Source: Cannabis sativa | Lineage: Eukaryota; Streptophyta; Magnoliopsida; Rosales; Cannabaceae | Direction of reading: 5' to 3' | DNA length: 64,000 nt | Assembly (NCBI RefSeq): GCF_029168945.1 | Contig: NC_083601.1 | Coordinates: forward strand, 19,744,160-19,808,159 | Shown here: positions 1 through 11,721 of the stretch, in pieces | Layout: every line of letters begins with the position of its first letter | Position numbering within the stretch: the stretch's first letter is position 1 | The notes under the pieces: generated by a model | Told to the model about the DNA's origin: nothing | What the model saw: the letters and a program-made list of their open reading frames with translations, nothing else | Databases searched by the model: none | Translations under genes and position numbers: made by a program

Positions 1-580
1 GATGTCCATCACTTGATTGTTTGGGTGGAGTGTTGCCTCCAATGAAGAACAACTCACTTTATTTTGCTCTTTTAAGAAGGAGAAGTTTTTTGGGGAAGAA
101 GACTCCCGTATTTTTGAAAAAAAAAACTTTAGTTTTTCTAATTTGGTTTATTTTCTCATATAGTAATAAAAATGTAAAATTTGACCCTAATAAAGCTATA
201 GATGAAAAAATCCCTTAAGTATAATTACATTATATAATTACTACAAAATGTTTAAAATATTAAATAATATTATTGTGTATTATTACTATTAATATTAATT
301 ACTAACATTATTTTATCAAATAAAAGAATATAAATTTATGTAATTACTATTTCCTCATCTTGTATTTTAAAATATTATATAATTACTATATTGATTAATT
401 GTACAATAATTTCCACACCCCCAAACGAGAAAAATATTATCTATCACATTTAATGTGTCAAATATTTGTTATTATTTACAATTTATTATAATATAATCTA
501 TTATTAATTCTCTCGCATAAATTATATATTATGTAATCTTTCTTGCTCTCAATCCGTAATTCATTAGTTATAATATATTT
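1..580. other. AT-rich intergenic DNA, no gene seen
   Basis: Very AT-rich sequence. The only ORF here (21-218) is short, lysine- and phenylalanine-rich, and resembles no family I know. I see no gene, repeat or element boundary. Confidence 0.6.
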
Positions 581-960
581 AAAGGGATAAATAGCGGCAT
601 AAATACTCAAAGTTTTGAGTTTGTAAGCGGCATAAATCTAATGATTTTTTTAGTGGTATAAGTACTCATTGTAAAACTGTAATTTTTCTCTATTTTCATC
701 AGTAACAGGTTACGTTTTAAATTTATTAAAAAAAGATTTGGAAGTAACTAATATTACATATTTTCGTCCAAACCAAAGAATCTAGAATTTGAGTCTTATA
801 AGTGTCCTGTTTAAGACAATAACAAACTCTGTACTGATGAAACTGGAAGAAAATTACAGTTTTATAAACATTGGGTATTTATGGCGCTAAAAAAAATCAT
901 TGAGTTTATGCCGCTTACAAACCCAAAACTTTGGATACTTATGCCACTATTTACCCTATT
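581..960. mobile_element. MITE with ~60-bp terminal inverted repeats
   Basis: The left end carries GCGGCATAAATACTCAAAG and, about 25 bases on, GCGGCATAAA again. The right end (900-960) carries the inverse, TTTATGCCGCTTACAAAC then CTTATGCCACTATTTACC. The inner arms also pair (the GTAAAACTGTAATTTTT region against AAATTACAGTTTTATAA). The whole 380-bp unit is therefore an imperfect hairpin with no coding capacity. The GCGGCATAAATAC motif recurs in the foldback element at 14632-15697, so the two may belong to one superfamily (Mutator-like is a guess). No clear target duplication was identified. Confidence 0.7.
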
Positions 961-967
961 TAAAATA

Positions 968-1335
968 AGGTAAATACTATTTTGGACCATGCGTTTTGCA
1001 AAAATTACTAATTAGACTTTCTGTTTTGTTAAATGACAAAATGGACACTGTATTTTTTAAAAGTGTACAAATAGGACACTGAATTGATTTTTTTCAAAAT
1101 AAAATTTAATAATAATCCGATCTAAAAGTGTTATGACAAAGCTGTTTAATTTTTCGTATATGTTCGTGTTAGCAATTGTCTTCAAGTAATTAATTTTTAA
1201 AAAAAGTTGTTAAAAATTAAGCTCAGGGTCCTATTTTTACCATTTTAGAAAATACAGGGTCCATTTTGTCATTTAACAAAACAGAGGATCCAATTGGTAA
1301 CTTTTACAAAATACAGGGTCCAAAATAAAAATGTA
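968..1335. mobile_element. MITE, family B, copy 1
   Basis: Left end GGTAAATACTATTTTGGACC is matched in inverse at 1310-1335 (GGGTCCAAAATAAAAATGTA). Inner arms carry TGTTTTGTTAAATGACAAAA and its inverse. A second, more decayed copy of the same family lies at 11722-12075, and the internal segments of the two copies match (TTTAATAATAAT, GTTATGACAAA). It is non-coding and abuts the previous MITE within about 10 bp. Confidence 0.7.
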
Positions 1336-1364
1336 ATATGGGTTGAGTTTTTTGACATGACAAG

Positions 1365-2130
1365 AAACTGGCACGAGTCCGGAAAGTATGAACATTGAGC
1401 ACAACTAGACACGAAAAAGTATGGATTTGGACACGACACGACACGACACAATACTACAAATTGACACGACACGAAAAATATGTCCTTAGCATGACACAAC
1501 ACGAGAAACACGAAAGACACAACACGTAAGCACGAACAACCTAGCCCAAAAACACAATACACGATAAGCCCAAAAAATACATTACGACATGTTAAAAAAC
1601 CTTATAATTTATTAATAATAATAATAAGATATACATTTATCAATTATAAATAAGTTAAAATAATAATAAAATTTAAATATAATACTAAATATTATAATTT
1701 TATAATTAAAACTATTAAAACATGAAAAATTAAGATTATATATTAATTTATTTATAGTGTGATATAAAAATTAAATATTTATAAGTAAATATTTAAATTC
1801 TAATGTTAATATATTTTTATATGATTACTTGTAAAATATTAATCAAAAGTTATATAAATTATATAACTAAAATTTTGAAATATACAAATAATTTAGTAAT
1901 TGTAAAAAAAATATATGAAAAAGTAAAGCACGAATTTAAGCTCGAATATAAAAATGGACTGACCTGTTTAAGAAATACGGGCATACACGAGCAAAGTACG
2001 ACACGAAAATATTGGGCCTACCCTTTAAAAATATTGATATGACACGACACAACCCATATTTTTCTGTGGCACAGCACAACATGACGGATAAATACGGGTT
2101 GAGCCAACACGGCACGCACGAGCTTATAAT
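1365..2130. repeat. CACGA-rich dispersed repeat, unclassified
   Basis: Two blocks (about 1365-1565 and 1925-2130) are dense in GACACGACACGA-type pentamers and in 'CACGAGC/GCACGA' words. They flank an AT-rich core (1570-1925). The arrangement suggests a non-autonomous DNA element with repetitive subterminal regions, but I could not define its ends. The ORF reading across the block is periodic junk rather than a protein. Confidence 0.45.
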
Positions 2131-2357
2131 ACTACAACTGTTAATGTGATAAATTCTGTCCCGTAAGAAGAACTTAAAAAAAAGAGACTTTGTAATATCA
2201 AGTAAAACCCACAATATGAACAGAAAAAGTACGACCAAACAACAAAAATAACGCTCAAAACATTCAAATGTCGTTAAAGTGAATGTTCTTATTTTATAAC
2301 TGATACAATCAATATGATTACTATGCCAATTATAATTATAAGTTGTAACGATCTTAA

Positions 2358-2964
2358 TAGGGGTGTTCATTGGATCACGTCCAATGAATTTAGACCCAAC
2401 CGATCCAATCCAATTATTTATTGGATATTGAATTTTGCCATTCGATCCAATACAATCGAATTGAGTCATCCGATCCAATAGATGTATTGGATTGGATTAG
2501 TTCCAACCATTGGATGCATTAACTAGTTTTTTATTGGATTGGATTAGATCTATCCAATCTATTTTAGTCACCATTTAAGTTAATTTCATTAAAAAGAAAA
2601 AAATATATAAAATAAAATTAATTCAATACGCATTGACAATTTTATTAGCGTTTAGAAAGATAAAAATTAATATTTTAAATCTAAAGTTTTTTCTTCTTCT
2701 TTAATCTCATGTGTTAAATGTGTATTAAATCAATTAATTTATATTTTTTAAATAAAATATATTAAATATATAAAATTATTATATTAAAAATATATAAATA
2801 TAATTGGATGATAATTAGATCGGTTTGGTCGGTTATTCATTGGATCGGATGTCTCATCCAACAACCGATCCGATCCAATTATGATGGATATCTGATTCTA
2901 TTAGATCAGTTGGAATTAGATCAGTCAGTTGTAACTAGATTGAATAACTTTCTGCACATCCTTA
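2358..2964. mobile_element. Non-autonomous hAT element with 8-bp target duplication
   Basis: Starts TAGGGGTGTTCA and ends TGCACATCCTTA, an imperfect terminal inverted repeat. It is flanked by GATCTTAA (2350-2357) and GATCTTAT (2965-2972), an 8-bp duplication with one mismatch, as expected for hAT transposition. Both subterminal regions are packed with ATTGGATC/GATCCAAT words, typical of transposase-binding subterminal repeats. The core is AT-rich and non-coding. Confidence 0.8.
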
Positions 2965-2972
2965 GATCTTAT

Positions 2973-4150
2973 TATAACTACATTTACATTTTGTAACGAT
3001 TACCTACTACCATGTAAATAATTGCATCTACCTCCATTTAAAATGAACTCAATAATAATACAAATCAAGAGTACTATTCAAAAGTAGAGAAAGTTCAAGC
3101 CTCAAAGCTGGACCACTATAATTTTATTTTTTTTTTTGTATTTTTTATATATTATTTATATACTTGCATATAATTTTACTATATTTTTTTGAGTACTTAC
3201 TATTCTAAATTAGTACATATTTAGTGTTGTTGAAATTCCTCCAACAACACCTAAATTAAGTAATTATCTCAAATTACACTTAAAATTCAATTACTTTCCA
3301 AACAAACCCTTATATAAAACACATTTCTAACACATTTCTTAATCTTATTTTATTATGCCTTAAAAAACAATTGTGGAACTAAAAAATTAAAGTAATTATT
3401 TAAGTATTATATGATAAAAGTAAAAATAACAGTAAAGTTAATGGCTTTGATCATGTTTATTAAAAAAGTGGGATATTATGTCATTTTGTTAGATATTTAA
3501 TTAAAGGAATTAATTATTTAAAGTGGATGGATACTTTTATTTTACACATATTTGACTCTTTATACGTATCAAAAAGACAAAAAAGAAAAACCAATTATTT
3601 ATATTTCCTCAGTATTATTTAATTATAAAATCAAGCCATGTACTTTATTTTAAGCAAAAATGTGATAATAATATATTATATGATAAGATGCCAATAATAA
3701 TCAAGTTGGGGCTCAACCTAGCTAGTGTCTGCCTAGGTCTTTATTTACGGTTTATTTTAATCATTACCAATGACTGAGACAAAGTTTAGTCACATTTGGA
3801 TAGAAACGTTTCACCTAACGTGACATTCCTCATACCTTTATTTAACTAAGGTTGTCTCCTCAGGACAAAGTTTGCTGAATATTCAACTCTCTTTATTTGT
3901 TTAATTTTGTTTTAATAAATGAGAATTTGGACTTGGACATGGTCTTGGTCTTAGTCTTGGTCTTGTTTTTGATCAAGCCTAAAAACGTATTATACTAGAC
4001 AAGGCAGGTAATTAAACAGTAAAAATTAATATGGTATATAATCCAAGAAAATATAGAAAGGAATATGCAACCACCTGTGAGAATAAATTAATTGAATATA
4101 AGAATTTCAATCAGATAACAACGAGGAATAAGTGCTTCCCCCCAAAAAAA
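2973..4150. other. AT-rich intergenic DNA
   Basis: No ORF, RNA gene or repeat boundary recognised. A short simple run (GGTCTTGGTCTTAGTCTTGG) lies near 3940-3965. The region lies downstream of the minus-strand acyltransferase gene. Confidence 0.5.
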
Positions 4151-4456
4151 TGAAGACTGCAACTATAGATGAATACTACTGGTTGTGATGAACTTGTTTC
4201 TGAAACCAGCTCTCTCACTTCACTGTCTTCATTTTTTTCTTTCTAAAATATGTAATGAGAGCTGTAGCTTTAATCAACACAGCAACCATTTTCATTTCTA
4301 ATTCACCATGCGTGTCTTGCTTTTGAAGTTCCGGGGTTTAAGTAAGAACGTAGCCATTACTGAAAACTTGAAAGAAAGAAAGAAAAAAAGGGTCAAAATT
4401 TGCAATGAGGTAGTTATGCATAGAAACCTAATAAAGAAAACTCACCGTGTAATATG
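4151..4456 (-). other. Probable 3' UTR of the PDAT gene, possibly with an intron
   Basis: Follows the stop codon at 4457-4459 on the minus strand. A donor-like CG|GTGAGT lies about 12 bases after the stop (around 4444). An acceptor-like TTTTCAG lies near 4358-4364. Together they could define a 3' UTR intron of roughly 85 bp. The transcript end cannot be placed from sequence. Confidence 0.4.
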
Positions 4457-7400
4457 TTAGAGTTGTAAATCAATTGCCTCGGACCACTTGAAAATATCAG
4501 AGAACACTCGATCTCCACCTAACTCATCGCCAGTTGCACCAGCGGCTACTCTTATAATGTCTTCTATGAGTGCAAAATTTCCCATTATATCGACATGAGC
4601 GCCACTTTGAGTGCCTCGGCCTTCTAAAAGATTGGCTGGAGGAGCATGATCGTACTCCCTTATGTATGTACGGACGCCAGAAGGATTAAACCGAGTCTTC
4701 CCCCGCCAACCTTTTGCGCACATGAAACCCGAACTCAAAACAGGGACAGTTTCATCTCCATCGCTCAAGAAAACTCCACCTTTCAAACATGGGTCCTCAT
4801 TTCCACCCTCTGCCGAGGTGTCTATCTGGAAGGGAATGTAGCATTCTGAAGGAGGAGTTAGCTTGTACACATAAGCTCTTTCCGTGGGAATACCTACTCC
4901 GTACATTGTATATATCTCCATGTCTGGCGCATTTGGTAATCTGAAAAAGCAGTTCAGGAGGTTTAACAACAATGAGGCTAAAGGTCGCATTACTTGGATA
5001 ATACAAGTCCACAATCACCAGCTCATAGATATATTGGTTACCTTAGTCTAATAAGAGAACACACATAAGTGATCAACTTATTATATTTTTCCAGATTGGA
5101 GGATAGCTTCTCAATACCTTAAATTAATGCACACACAAATTTTGATAGCAGTTTAGTCTAAATTTCTTCAGCAAGGCAGGCGATAAGCAAGTTAGATGTT
5201 TGCTTTTAGTTAAGACAACAGCATGAAATCAAAACCTCTGAACCAATATTTTAAGCACACAATTAATCAAACTAAAGGGATTCATAAAACTAGAACTCAC
5301 TCTGTTTCCAAAGGGTTCGACCAGTATTTGTAATGTTGATATTTTGGGTCCTTCAAATCGTCTGCAATTCCGTAAGAAAAGTGAGCTCCTCCTCGTGCCA
5401 TCAACTTTGGGGCGACAAAATGAAGCAGATCCAAAATTTCTGTAACAGTGTAAGCTTTGTAATCTGCAATAGCCTTGACACTCCCAACACCCATTTCATG
5501 GTACTCCGTCCAAACATCACATTTTGTCGTGTTCACAAGGTTATTACCCTTTTCAGCGCCCTGACAATTAACCATTTAAGTACAAAAATAAACTAACATA
5601 GGTCCAATTGCAATTATGTCTATAACCAACTGTGTCACAGACTCATAAGGAACTTTTTACTAACAGAAGAACTGTCAATTTATAATAAAATGAAGTGCCA
5701 AAGTCAGAAAGTACCCTATAATCGATCCTCTCAATCTCAGAAGAATGTACTGCAGCTATATCTTTCCCAAATGATATCATTCTCCCGTAATTCACTCCCT
5801 TAGTTGAACCCTTATTTATTGCTCCATTTTGGCCGTTTGCTAGTGTGCCATTGTTCTTCAGCTTCTTTGCAGTACAATCATAAAATCCTTCAGGTGACCG
5901 ATCAAGGCCACCCCATATAGTCTCACCTCCTTTGGGTATCATTGACATTGTTGCATCCCATGTGCGGGTCATCCGCATCATGTGCTGTAAAGTCTGAAGA
6001 CCAAAAACATCCTTATCTAAAACACCTGGTGCGAAGGCCCTGCATTATTAGAGAATAACAGTTCATCAAATGCCCCAACAAAAAGTGACATGCTTCTTGG
6101 AAACTAATTTTGATTTTAAAAGTTTAATAAATATATAAAAATCCATTCATTGGTAGACGTAAAAAGGTTATAAGATGGAATGTTTTCAATTTGTACAGTA
6201 GATTGATTTCAATGCAAAGGAAGAAAGATTTACCAATGAATGTAACAGAAACCACACAAATGATAGAGTATCATGTAATACACCAGAAGGCTTATGGAGT
6301 GAAAAGCATTTTTTATTTCAAAATTAGAATTAAATTGTTGGGTGTTACGATATTTTCTTCCTCCCAACTTTAAGACTGAAAATGATACTAGTCCATCAAG
6401 CACTACATGGATAAGGATAACAATAAAAAATAAAGTATCCAGGTAAACTCAACTGTGACATAAAAACTATTTTATTGGCATACTGTTATTAACTGAAAGC
6501 GTACCAATTACCGCACAAACTGTATTCAGCTATACTGTAATTCTAAGAGTGAAAGATATAATAATAACGAGAAAATGGCCTAATTATCATCCTATTACAC
6601 AGCATAGGTCAAGAGCAAAACCTGGCAACAGCAATATCCTTTGCTTCAATGGAGAAAAGCCCTGAGACTGCTTTTGGAACACCTAAGAATGGTCCTCCAA
6701 TGTTCATTACAGCTTTGATATGCTTTGCACACCAATCTGATCCACCCCCACCTCCCATTGGTGCTGGTGCCTCGACCCACTTCATGAAATGCAGAAAGTA
6801 AAGAACACCCATTGAATGAGGAATAACTACAACCTTTTTCCCACCATTTGTAGTAACCATCAGTTCAATATTGCTCTTTATCCTGCTTAAAGTTTGGTCC
6901 CTTACCTAATCAAATCAATCAGAGTAGCTCATTTTAGGGCTGAAAGATACATACTGCAAAAAAAGAACAACAAAAACAAAGACAGTACATTCTTTCAAAT
7001 GAGCCTCCTGAGGGAATCTTCAAGAAAATCAATGACTGACTTAACAATACCTCAGTGTTTTGAAATGATAATCTCCAATCATATGCAGCCATATACATGG
7101 TTTTTTCTTCATATCCAATCCGAGCCAAGTTAGCAATTAAAACTGCCCAGACAAAATAACCTGGTGCAAAGTAATCAGCTGCCACAAGTCCAGATACAGG
7201 TCTTACCCTTACGCCTGACTGGTCCATTCCAGTTTCATTATCCAGAGACATATGCTCAGCCCAGCATAATGGTCTGTAAAAATAAAAATAATCCACCCAT
7301 AGAAATCAATCCACCTAATTACTTCTGGAAAACAGTAAGAAAAACAGAGAGATTTGGAAACTAAAACAACCTGACAAAGTTACAACATGAAGAAAATATA

Positions 7401-9190
7401 ACATTGGACAAGTCGTGCAAAAGACATGATACATTTTCGTAGTTCCCTTTCTTCCCAGCTGTTTTAATATTTTCTCCAGAAAAATTTAAAGAGCAAAAAG
7501 GAAGTGCCGCTTGATCAAACATTATAATTTGAATTATGACACTTAGTATGAGATGCAGCACCTAAATGCATTCTAAATACTTGTTTAAACCACCTTTTAT
7601 TTATGAAATGAACATCGTCCAGCAACAAAATATATGTGGGCGGGTACGATTAACCCGTACATCTAAAGAAAGCAGTGCATACCTATAACAAGTAAGAATG
7701 ACATGGCTGGAAAGACAGGAATCCACAAGCTGACAGCTGGTGTTTGATCCAACTTAAGGAGTAAGAATCAGAAATATTCAGCACACGCCTATAATTGTTT
7801 AACAGAATTCAGCTGATAAGATGACTAGCCATGGGCCCTTGGATAGAACGTAATTGATATATTAGATACAATCATGTTTTACAAAAGTTTAGTTGAATTA
7901 ATGGCTTCAAAAGGTGTTGTTACATCCTAGACTAAATCAAGTACTATGGTTGTAGAAGAAGACACAAGTTTAGCATCTGAACTGGCCAGGGGGTATTGAA
8001 GTTTCAAAACAAGGATCCTGGTTATACATAATCCGTCCAGCTGAATCTTAAATCTTATTTAACCTATTCTTATCTTAGAAATAAAAACCATAAAGGATAG
8101 AGCTTTTAAGAAAGTTACATCGGTGCATAAGTTTCTAGAATTTGCATAAAACCGTCATTAAGATTTTGAGCAAGCCCTTAATACATGAGCTAACTCTTCT
8201 ATAAGCCTCCACGTGAATTTTAGATAATGTCTCATGAATCATGATTATTTGACATACCAGTTACATAAGGAAAAAGAAAATTATTGCATAACATTTTCAA
8301 TTATCACATGACAATCAGCTATAAGTTTTCACAATAGTACAAGGACAATGTGAATAAAATACTACTGGGATAGCACTTTCCTTCAGACAGAAGCAATGCA
8401 GAGCAAGTAATAAATTCAAGAAATCCTTTCCAGAAGAACTAAAACAACATTAGATCTAATTGTACTAAAGATTTTAAGCTTTACCAAAACAATGTCCCCT
8501 AAAGATTCTTAAGCTTTAAGAAACCTCTCACCCTCATAGCTTTACATTGCAAAAGCAGAAATTGTCAGCTTTAGCACTTCAGTACCACTCCTACTCCCCT
8601 CACGTCACACTCATTCAAAAGTTGAAAATTTCATCCAACAAATCAAAACCCACAACAGCAAATTCACTACAAAAATCATACAAAACAGAACACAGCAAAA
8701 AAAGGAAACTCCATACCAAATCAAACCCAAAAAGTAAATATTTGCATTACCTTTTATACAATTCCCCAAACGTGCCGCCCCACAACCTCTTCCTAAACAA
8801 GTCATCAGCACACCGATGCCCCTCCCACAATTCGAGGCCGCCGGTGACGATACCGGGAACAAACACGACCGGATGTTTGGCACTCAAACCCTCTTTCCGC
8901 AACTTCACGCCAGGTGGGTCAGGTAACGGACCGGTAATCGCTTCGGTCACGTACTGAGGGAACGAAGCCGGCATTGTATTGTACAAAAACAGCATAAACC
9001 ACCAAGTCGAACATATACAGCCAATAAACCAGCAACAACCATCGATACACGACCACTTCCTTCTCCTCCTCTCGATTTCTCTCAGCTTTGTCTCCCTGTT
9101 CTCTCTCTCCTTCTCGCTATCTTCATTTAAATCATTATTTTTAAGCTCTGGGTTGGGACCTTTCCCCTTTCTCTGCCTCAAAAACGACAT
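4457..9190 (-). CDS. PDAT1: Phospholipid:diacylglycerol acyltransferase (PDAT1-like), six exons
   Basis: Transfers a fatty acyl group from phospholipid to diacylglycerol, making triacylglycerol without acyl-CoA at the ER. Exons on the minus strand: 9190-8751, 7273-7051, 6905-6622, 6039-5715, 5560-5301, 4940-4457. All five introns are GT-AG and phases join, giving 671 codons, the length I recall for Arabidopsis PDAT1. Residues 1-50 are basic and polar. About 52-70 form one membrane anchor rich in W, C and F. The lumenal LCAT-like domain follows. The likely triad is Ser252 (in PHSMGVLYF), Asp573 (in DGDETVP) and His626 (in GAHVDIMG). The PDAT-typical GGLELWEG motif and the W-containing region after it are present. 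An in-frame GTG five codons upstream is not a plausible start; ATG at 9190 is used. No lesion was seen. This is the only intact cellular gene in the window. Confidence 0.95.
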
Positions 9191-9620
9191 GGGTTCTCTC
9201 CTCACGAAAATTAAAAGCTCCCCGGTGACTGTGTGTGATTCAGCACCAAACCCAGATACGAGTTCGAGGTGATTGGCTCATCTGACAGGCCGGTGAGAAA
9301 TGGAGGCACCCTATTGGCTGATATCTCAGGAGGGTTCGTGCGGTCATATAGCTAGGGAGGAGGCCAGGCCTAGAATAAGGTAAAGGAAGAAGTAAAGTAC
9401 TCGAAGCTTTCAGATCTGGTGCGGGTCCCGCTAGGGCTTCATGTAGGACACGTGGCGCCAACTATGTCAGAGATTCGTTGGCCTCGTGTGACGTGTCACG
9501 GTGGCGCGTCCGCCAACCGGAGGAAAAGGGCTGGTTTTCTCGGTGGGAATGGTGCTGACTTTGCTTTCTTACCCTGTTCTTGGGTTATATATATTTAGAT
9601 ATTTATATATGCATCTCCAA
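9191..9620 (-). promoter_or_regulatory. 5' UTR and proximal promoter of PDAT with ABRE/G-box
   Basis: Upstream of the PDAT start, and distinctly more GC-rich than the surroundings. ACACGTGGC (9448-9456) is an ABRE/G-box core. TGACGTGTCA near 9488-9497 is another ACGT-core bZIP-type site. A TATATAAAT on the minus strand (9609-9601) is a possible TATA box, which would imply a 5' leader of about 380 bases. The motif assignments follow known plant bZIP and ABA-response sites. Function is inferred. Confidence 0.45.
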
Positions 9621-10227
9621 ATTAAGAACTGGTACTAGAAAAGAGTTGTCGTTTTGGCTTTTTATTGTGGTACTTTTTGGTGGGGTTTACATTTTCTGGA
9701 GCTTTCCTCCAATGCCGAACAAAAAAAAAACTGGACTGTATTCTTGCAGCTCCAACGTCCAACAACTAAAAATAATAATAAAAAAATCCTATCTTTCTCT
9801 CTGTATCATTGTTTAATTAACAGAAAAGACATAATCTTTGTTCACCCAAAAATAATAATATATGATTGGTGAAGAAAACAATTTAATAATAATAATAAAA
9901 TGATCTGATCAGACAGACCGCAAAGTTTAGAAAAGTTAAGAGAAAAACTTGTGGTGTGATCAAGATTAATGTGTAGATTTTATTATTATTACATTGCAAA
10001 ACTAGAGATGAAATTTAAATAAATAAAATATTTTGGAGCTTTTAATTGTGTAGTATGAATTACCAGCTTATAGTTATACTTCTACCTTTCTAATTTCATT
10101 TGAGAATTATTACGTAAAAAATATAAATTGATATTTTATTTGTAAAAATACTTTCATAAAGTAAAGACAATATTTATACTTTTTTATGTGATTTTAATTA
10201 TAAAAATACCACTTACACTATTATCAC
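9621..10227. other. AT-rich intergenic DNA
   Basis: Short ORFs here look random. There are ATA/ATT-rich runs (AATAATAATAATA near 9880). No gene or element was recognised before the hAT MITE at 10228. Confidence 0.5.
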
Positions 10228-10675
10228 TAGGGATGCACATTTTCCCCGTCTAAATGGGGATCGGGGCGGGGACGGGAATCAAATTTTGTCCCCGAATGTT
10301 AAACGGGGCGGGGACGGGGATGACATTTTCCGTCCCGACCCGTTTAATTTATTAATTATTTTTTATTAATATTTTATATTTTATAAATGTATTTGTATTT
10401 TTTTAGTATATTAATATCATTTTTACAATTTTTGAAGTTGTATTTTTGTATAATAATTACTATATTGAATAGTAAATAATATGTAATATTTTATCTTTTA
10501 TCTAATTTAATCATTTTATACATTTAATTTTTTAAAATAAATTTTATTTTTACAATAGGGGATTCCCCATCCCGTCCCCGATGAAGAATAAGCGGGGATG
10601 GGGATTAAAATCCTTAACGGGGATGGGGACGGGGAGAGCACTCCCCGCTAATTCCCCGCCCCGTGTGCATCCCTA
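10228..10675. mobile_element. G-rich non-autonomous hAT element with 8-bp target duplication
   Basis: Begins TAGGGATGCAC and ends GTGCATCCCTA, an 11-bp perfect terminal inverted repeat. It is flanked by ATTATCAC (10220-10227) and ATCATCAC (10676-10683), an 8-bp duplication with one mismatch. About 110 bases inside each end are filled with GGGGACGGGGATGGGG-type repeats (CCCC runs on the other strand). The core is AT-rich and non-coding. The ends and duplication length are those of hAT elements. Confidence 0.85.
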
Positions 10676-10683
10676 ATCATCAC

Positions 10684-10865
10684 TTACACAATCAGACGAT
10701 GGTTACAGGGTGGTTGCTACGTGGTTGCATCAGACGAATCAGACGATGGTTGCAGGGTGGTTGCTAAGTGGTTGGTTGAAGGTTGCATCAAACGAAAGTT
10801 TATAGGTGGTTGTTGGGCAGTTGGCTGAAAGTTGCATCAGACAAAGGTTTCAATCAGACGAAATA
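10684..10865. repeat. Degenerate tandem repeat (GGTTGCATCAGACGA units)
   Basis: Three to four degenerate units of about 45-60 bases share 'CAGACGAtGGTTgCAGGGTGGTTG' type wording (split here as CAGACGA, GGTTGCAGGG, TGGTTGCTA, GGTTGCATCA). There is no ORF through the array. A related 'GGTTGCTGCGTAGTTGCACGA' word recurs near 11348. Confidence 0.55.
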
Positions 10866-11719
10866 ACTGTCAGCAAAATGTTTAGGCAACTGTAATGCAA
10901 TTGTAATACAACTGTTGTGAAACATTAAAAATCAAAACAGTGTTTTCACGTATGTAACTCTATCTACATGTCTCTTAATGATTTAATATGAATAAATTCA
11001 CTATTGGAAATTTGAAAAACAACAAAAATACACCAGGATAAACATTTTACTATAGTATTGATGTAATTTTTTTTTTAATTATACTTGAGTTAGATTGTTT
11101 GGGAACTCCAGCTCAACATTTTGAGATCTGCCTTTCATGGATCTAAAAATTGAAGTCAGTACATTCGTTTTATGCAAATTAAATTGAATTTCCAGTTGAA
11201 TTTTAGTTTCTTAGTAGTTTTTCTACACTTTTTTTTATGAATTTGAAGCAGCCCCTGTTTTGATTGATTATGGTCGTCTTCTCAGGTGAAGTCGCCGGAA
11301 TTAATGGTGGTTCTTTTTCTCATTGAATTTTTGTTTCGGTTGCGTTGGGTTGCTGCGTAGTTGCACGATAGTTGCCCAGGAAGCATGGATCCTGAGTTGA
11401 AGGTCTGTGTAAGTGATATTTGTGTAATTTTTTTTATCTTAATTGTATATTTGTTTATTTAGCCAGCTGAAAGTATTTTTGTAATATTGTTACTTTTTTT
11501 TTTTTTTTGGTAAAACTGAAAAAAGCCCTTTCATTTAAAGAAAAAAAAGGGGCTTATGCCTTTCCAAAAAGTATGTTGGCAAATTTATTTTTAATGTGTC
11601 ATAAAATATCTTGGCAATGGCATGTGGGTGGGTGGATAGACGGGCAATTGCCTACTCTCACAATTTTAAGCAGTTTTTTTCTTTTTGTATTTTCTTTCTT
11701 TTTGTCATTACAATAAATA
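10866..11719. other. Non-coding, with poly-T tract
   Basis: No gene recognised. A T-run at about 11492-11507 is followed by an ORF-like stretch (11507-11716) that has no family resemblance. Read on the minus strand it could be the poly(A) end of an old retroposed fragment, but no LINE or SINE body is recognisable. Confidence 0.35.
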
Positions 11720-11721
11720 GA

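Noticed and set aside
1269..1562. 97-residue Cys/Val-rich minus-strand ORF
   Set aside because: Reads through a MITE end and the CACGA repeat. Periodic composition, no signal of a real secreted peptide.
8547..8957. 136-residue plus-strand ORF over PDAT exon 1
   Set aside because: Lies opposite the PDAT exon and intron 1. Composition is that of a shadow frame.
9191..9205. Upstream in-frame start of PDAT at 9205
   Set aside because: The codon there is GTG. The ATG at 9190 gives 671 codons, the length I recall for Arabidopsis PDAT1.
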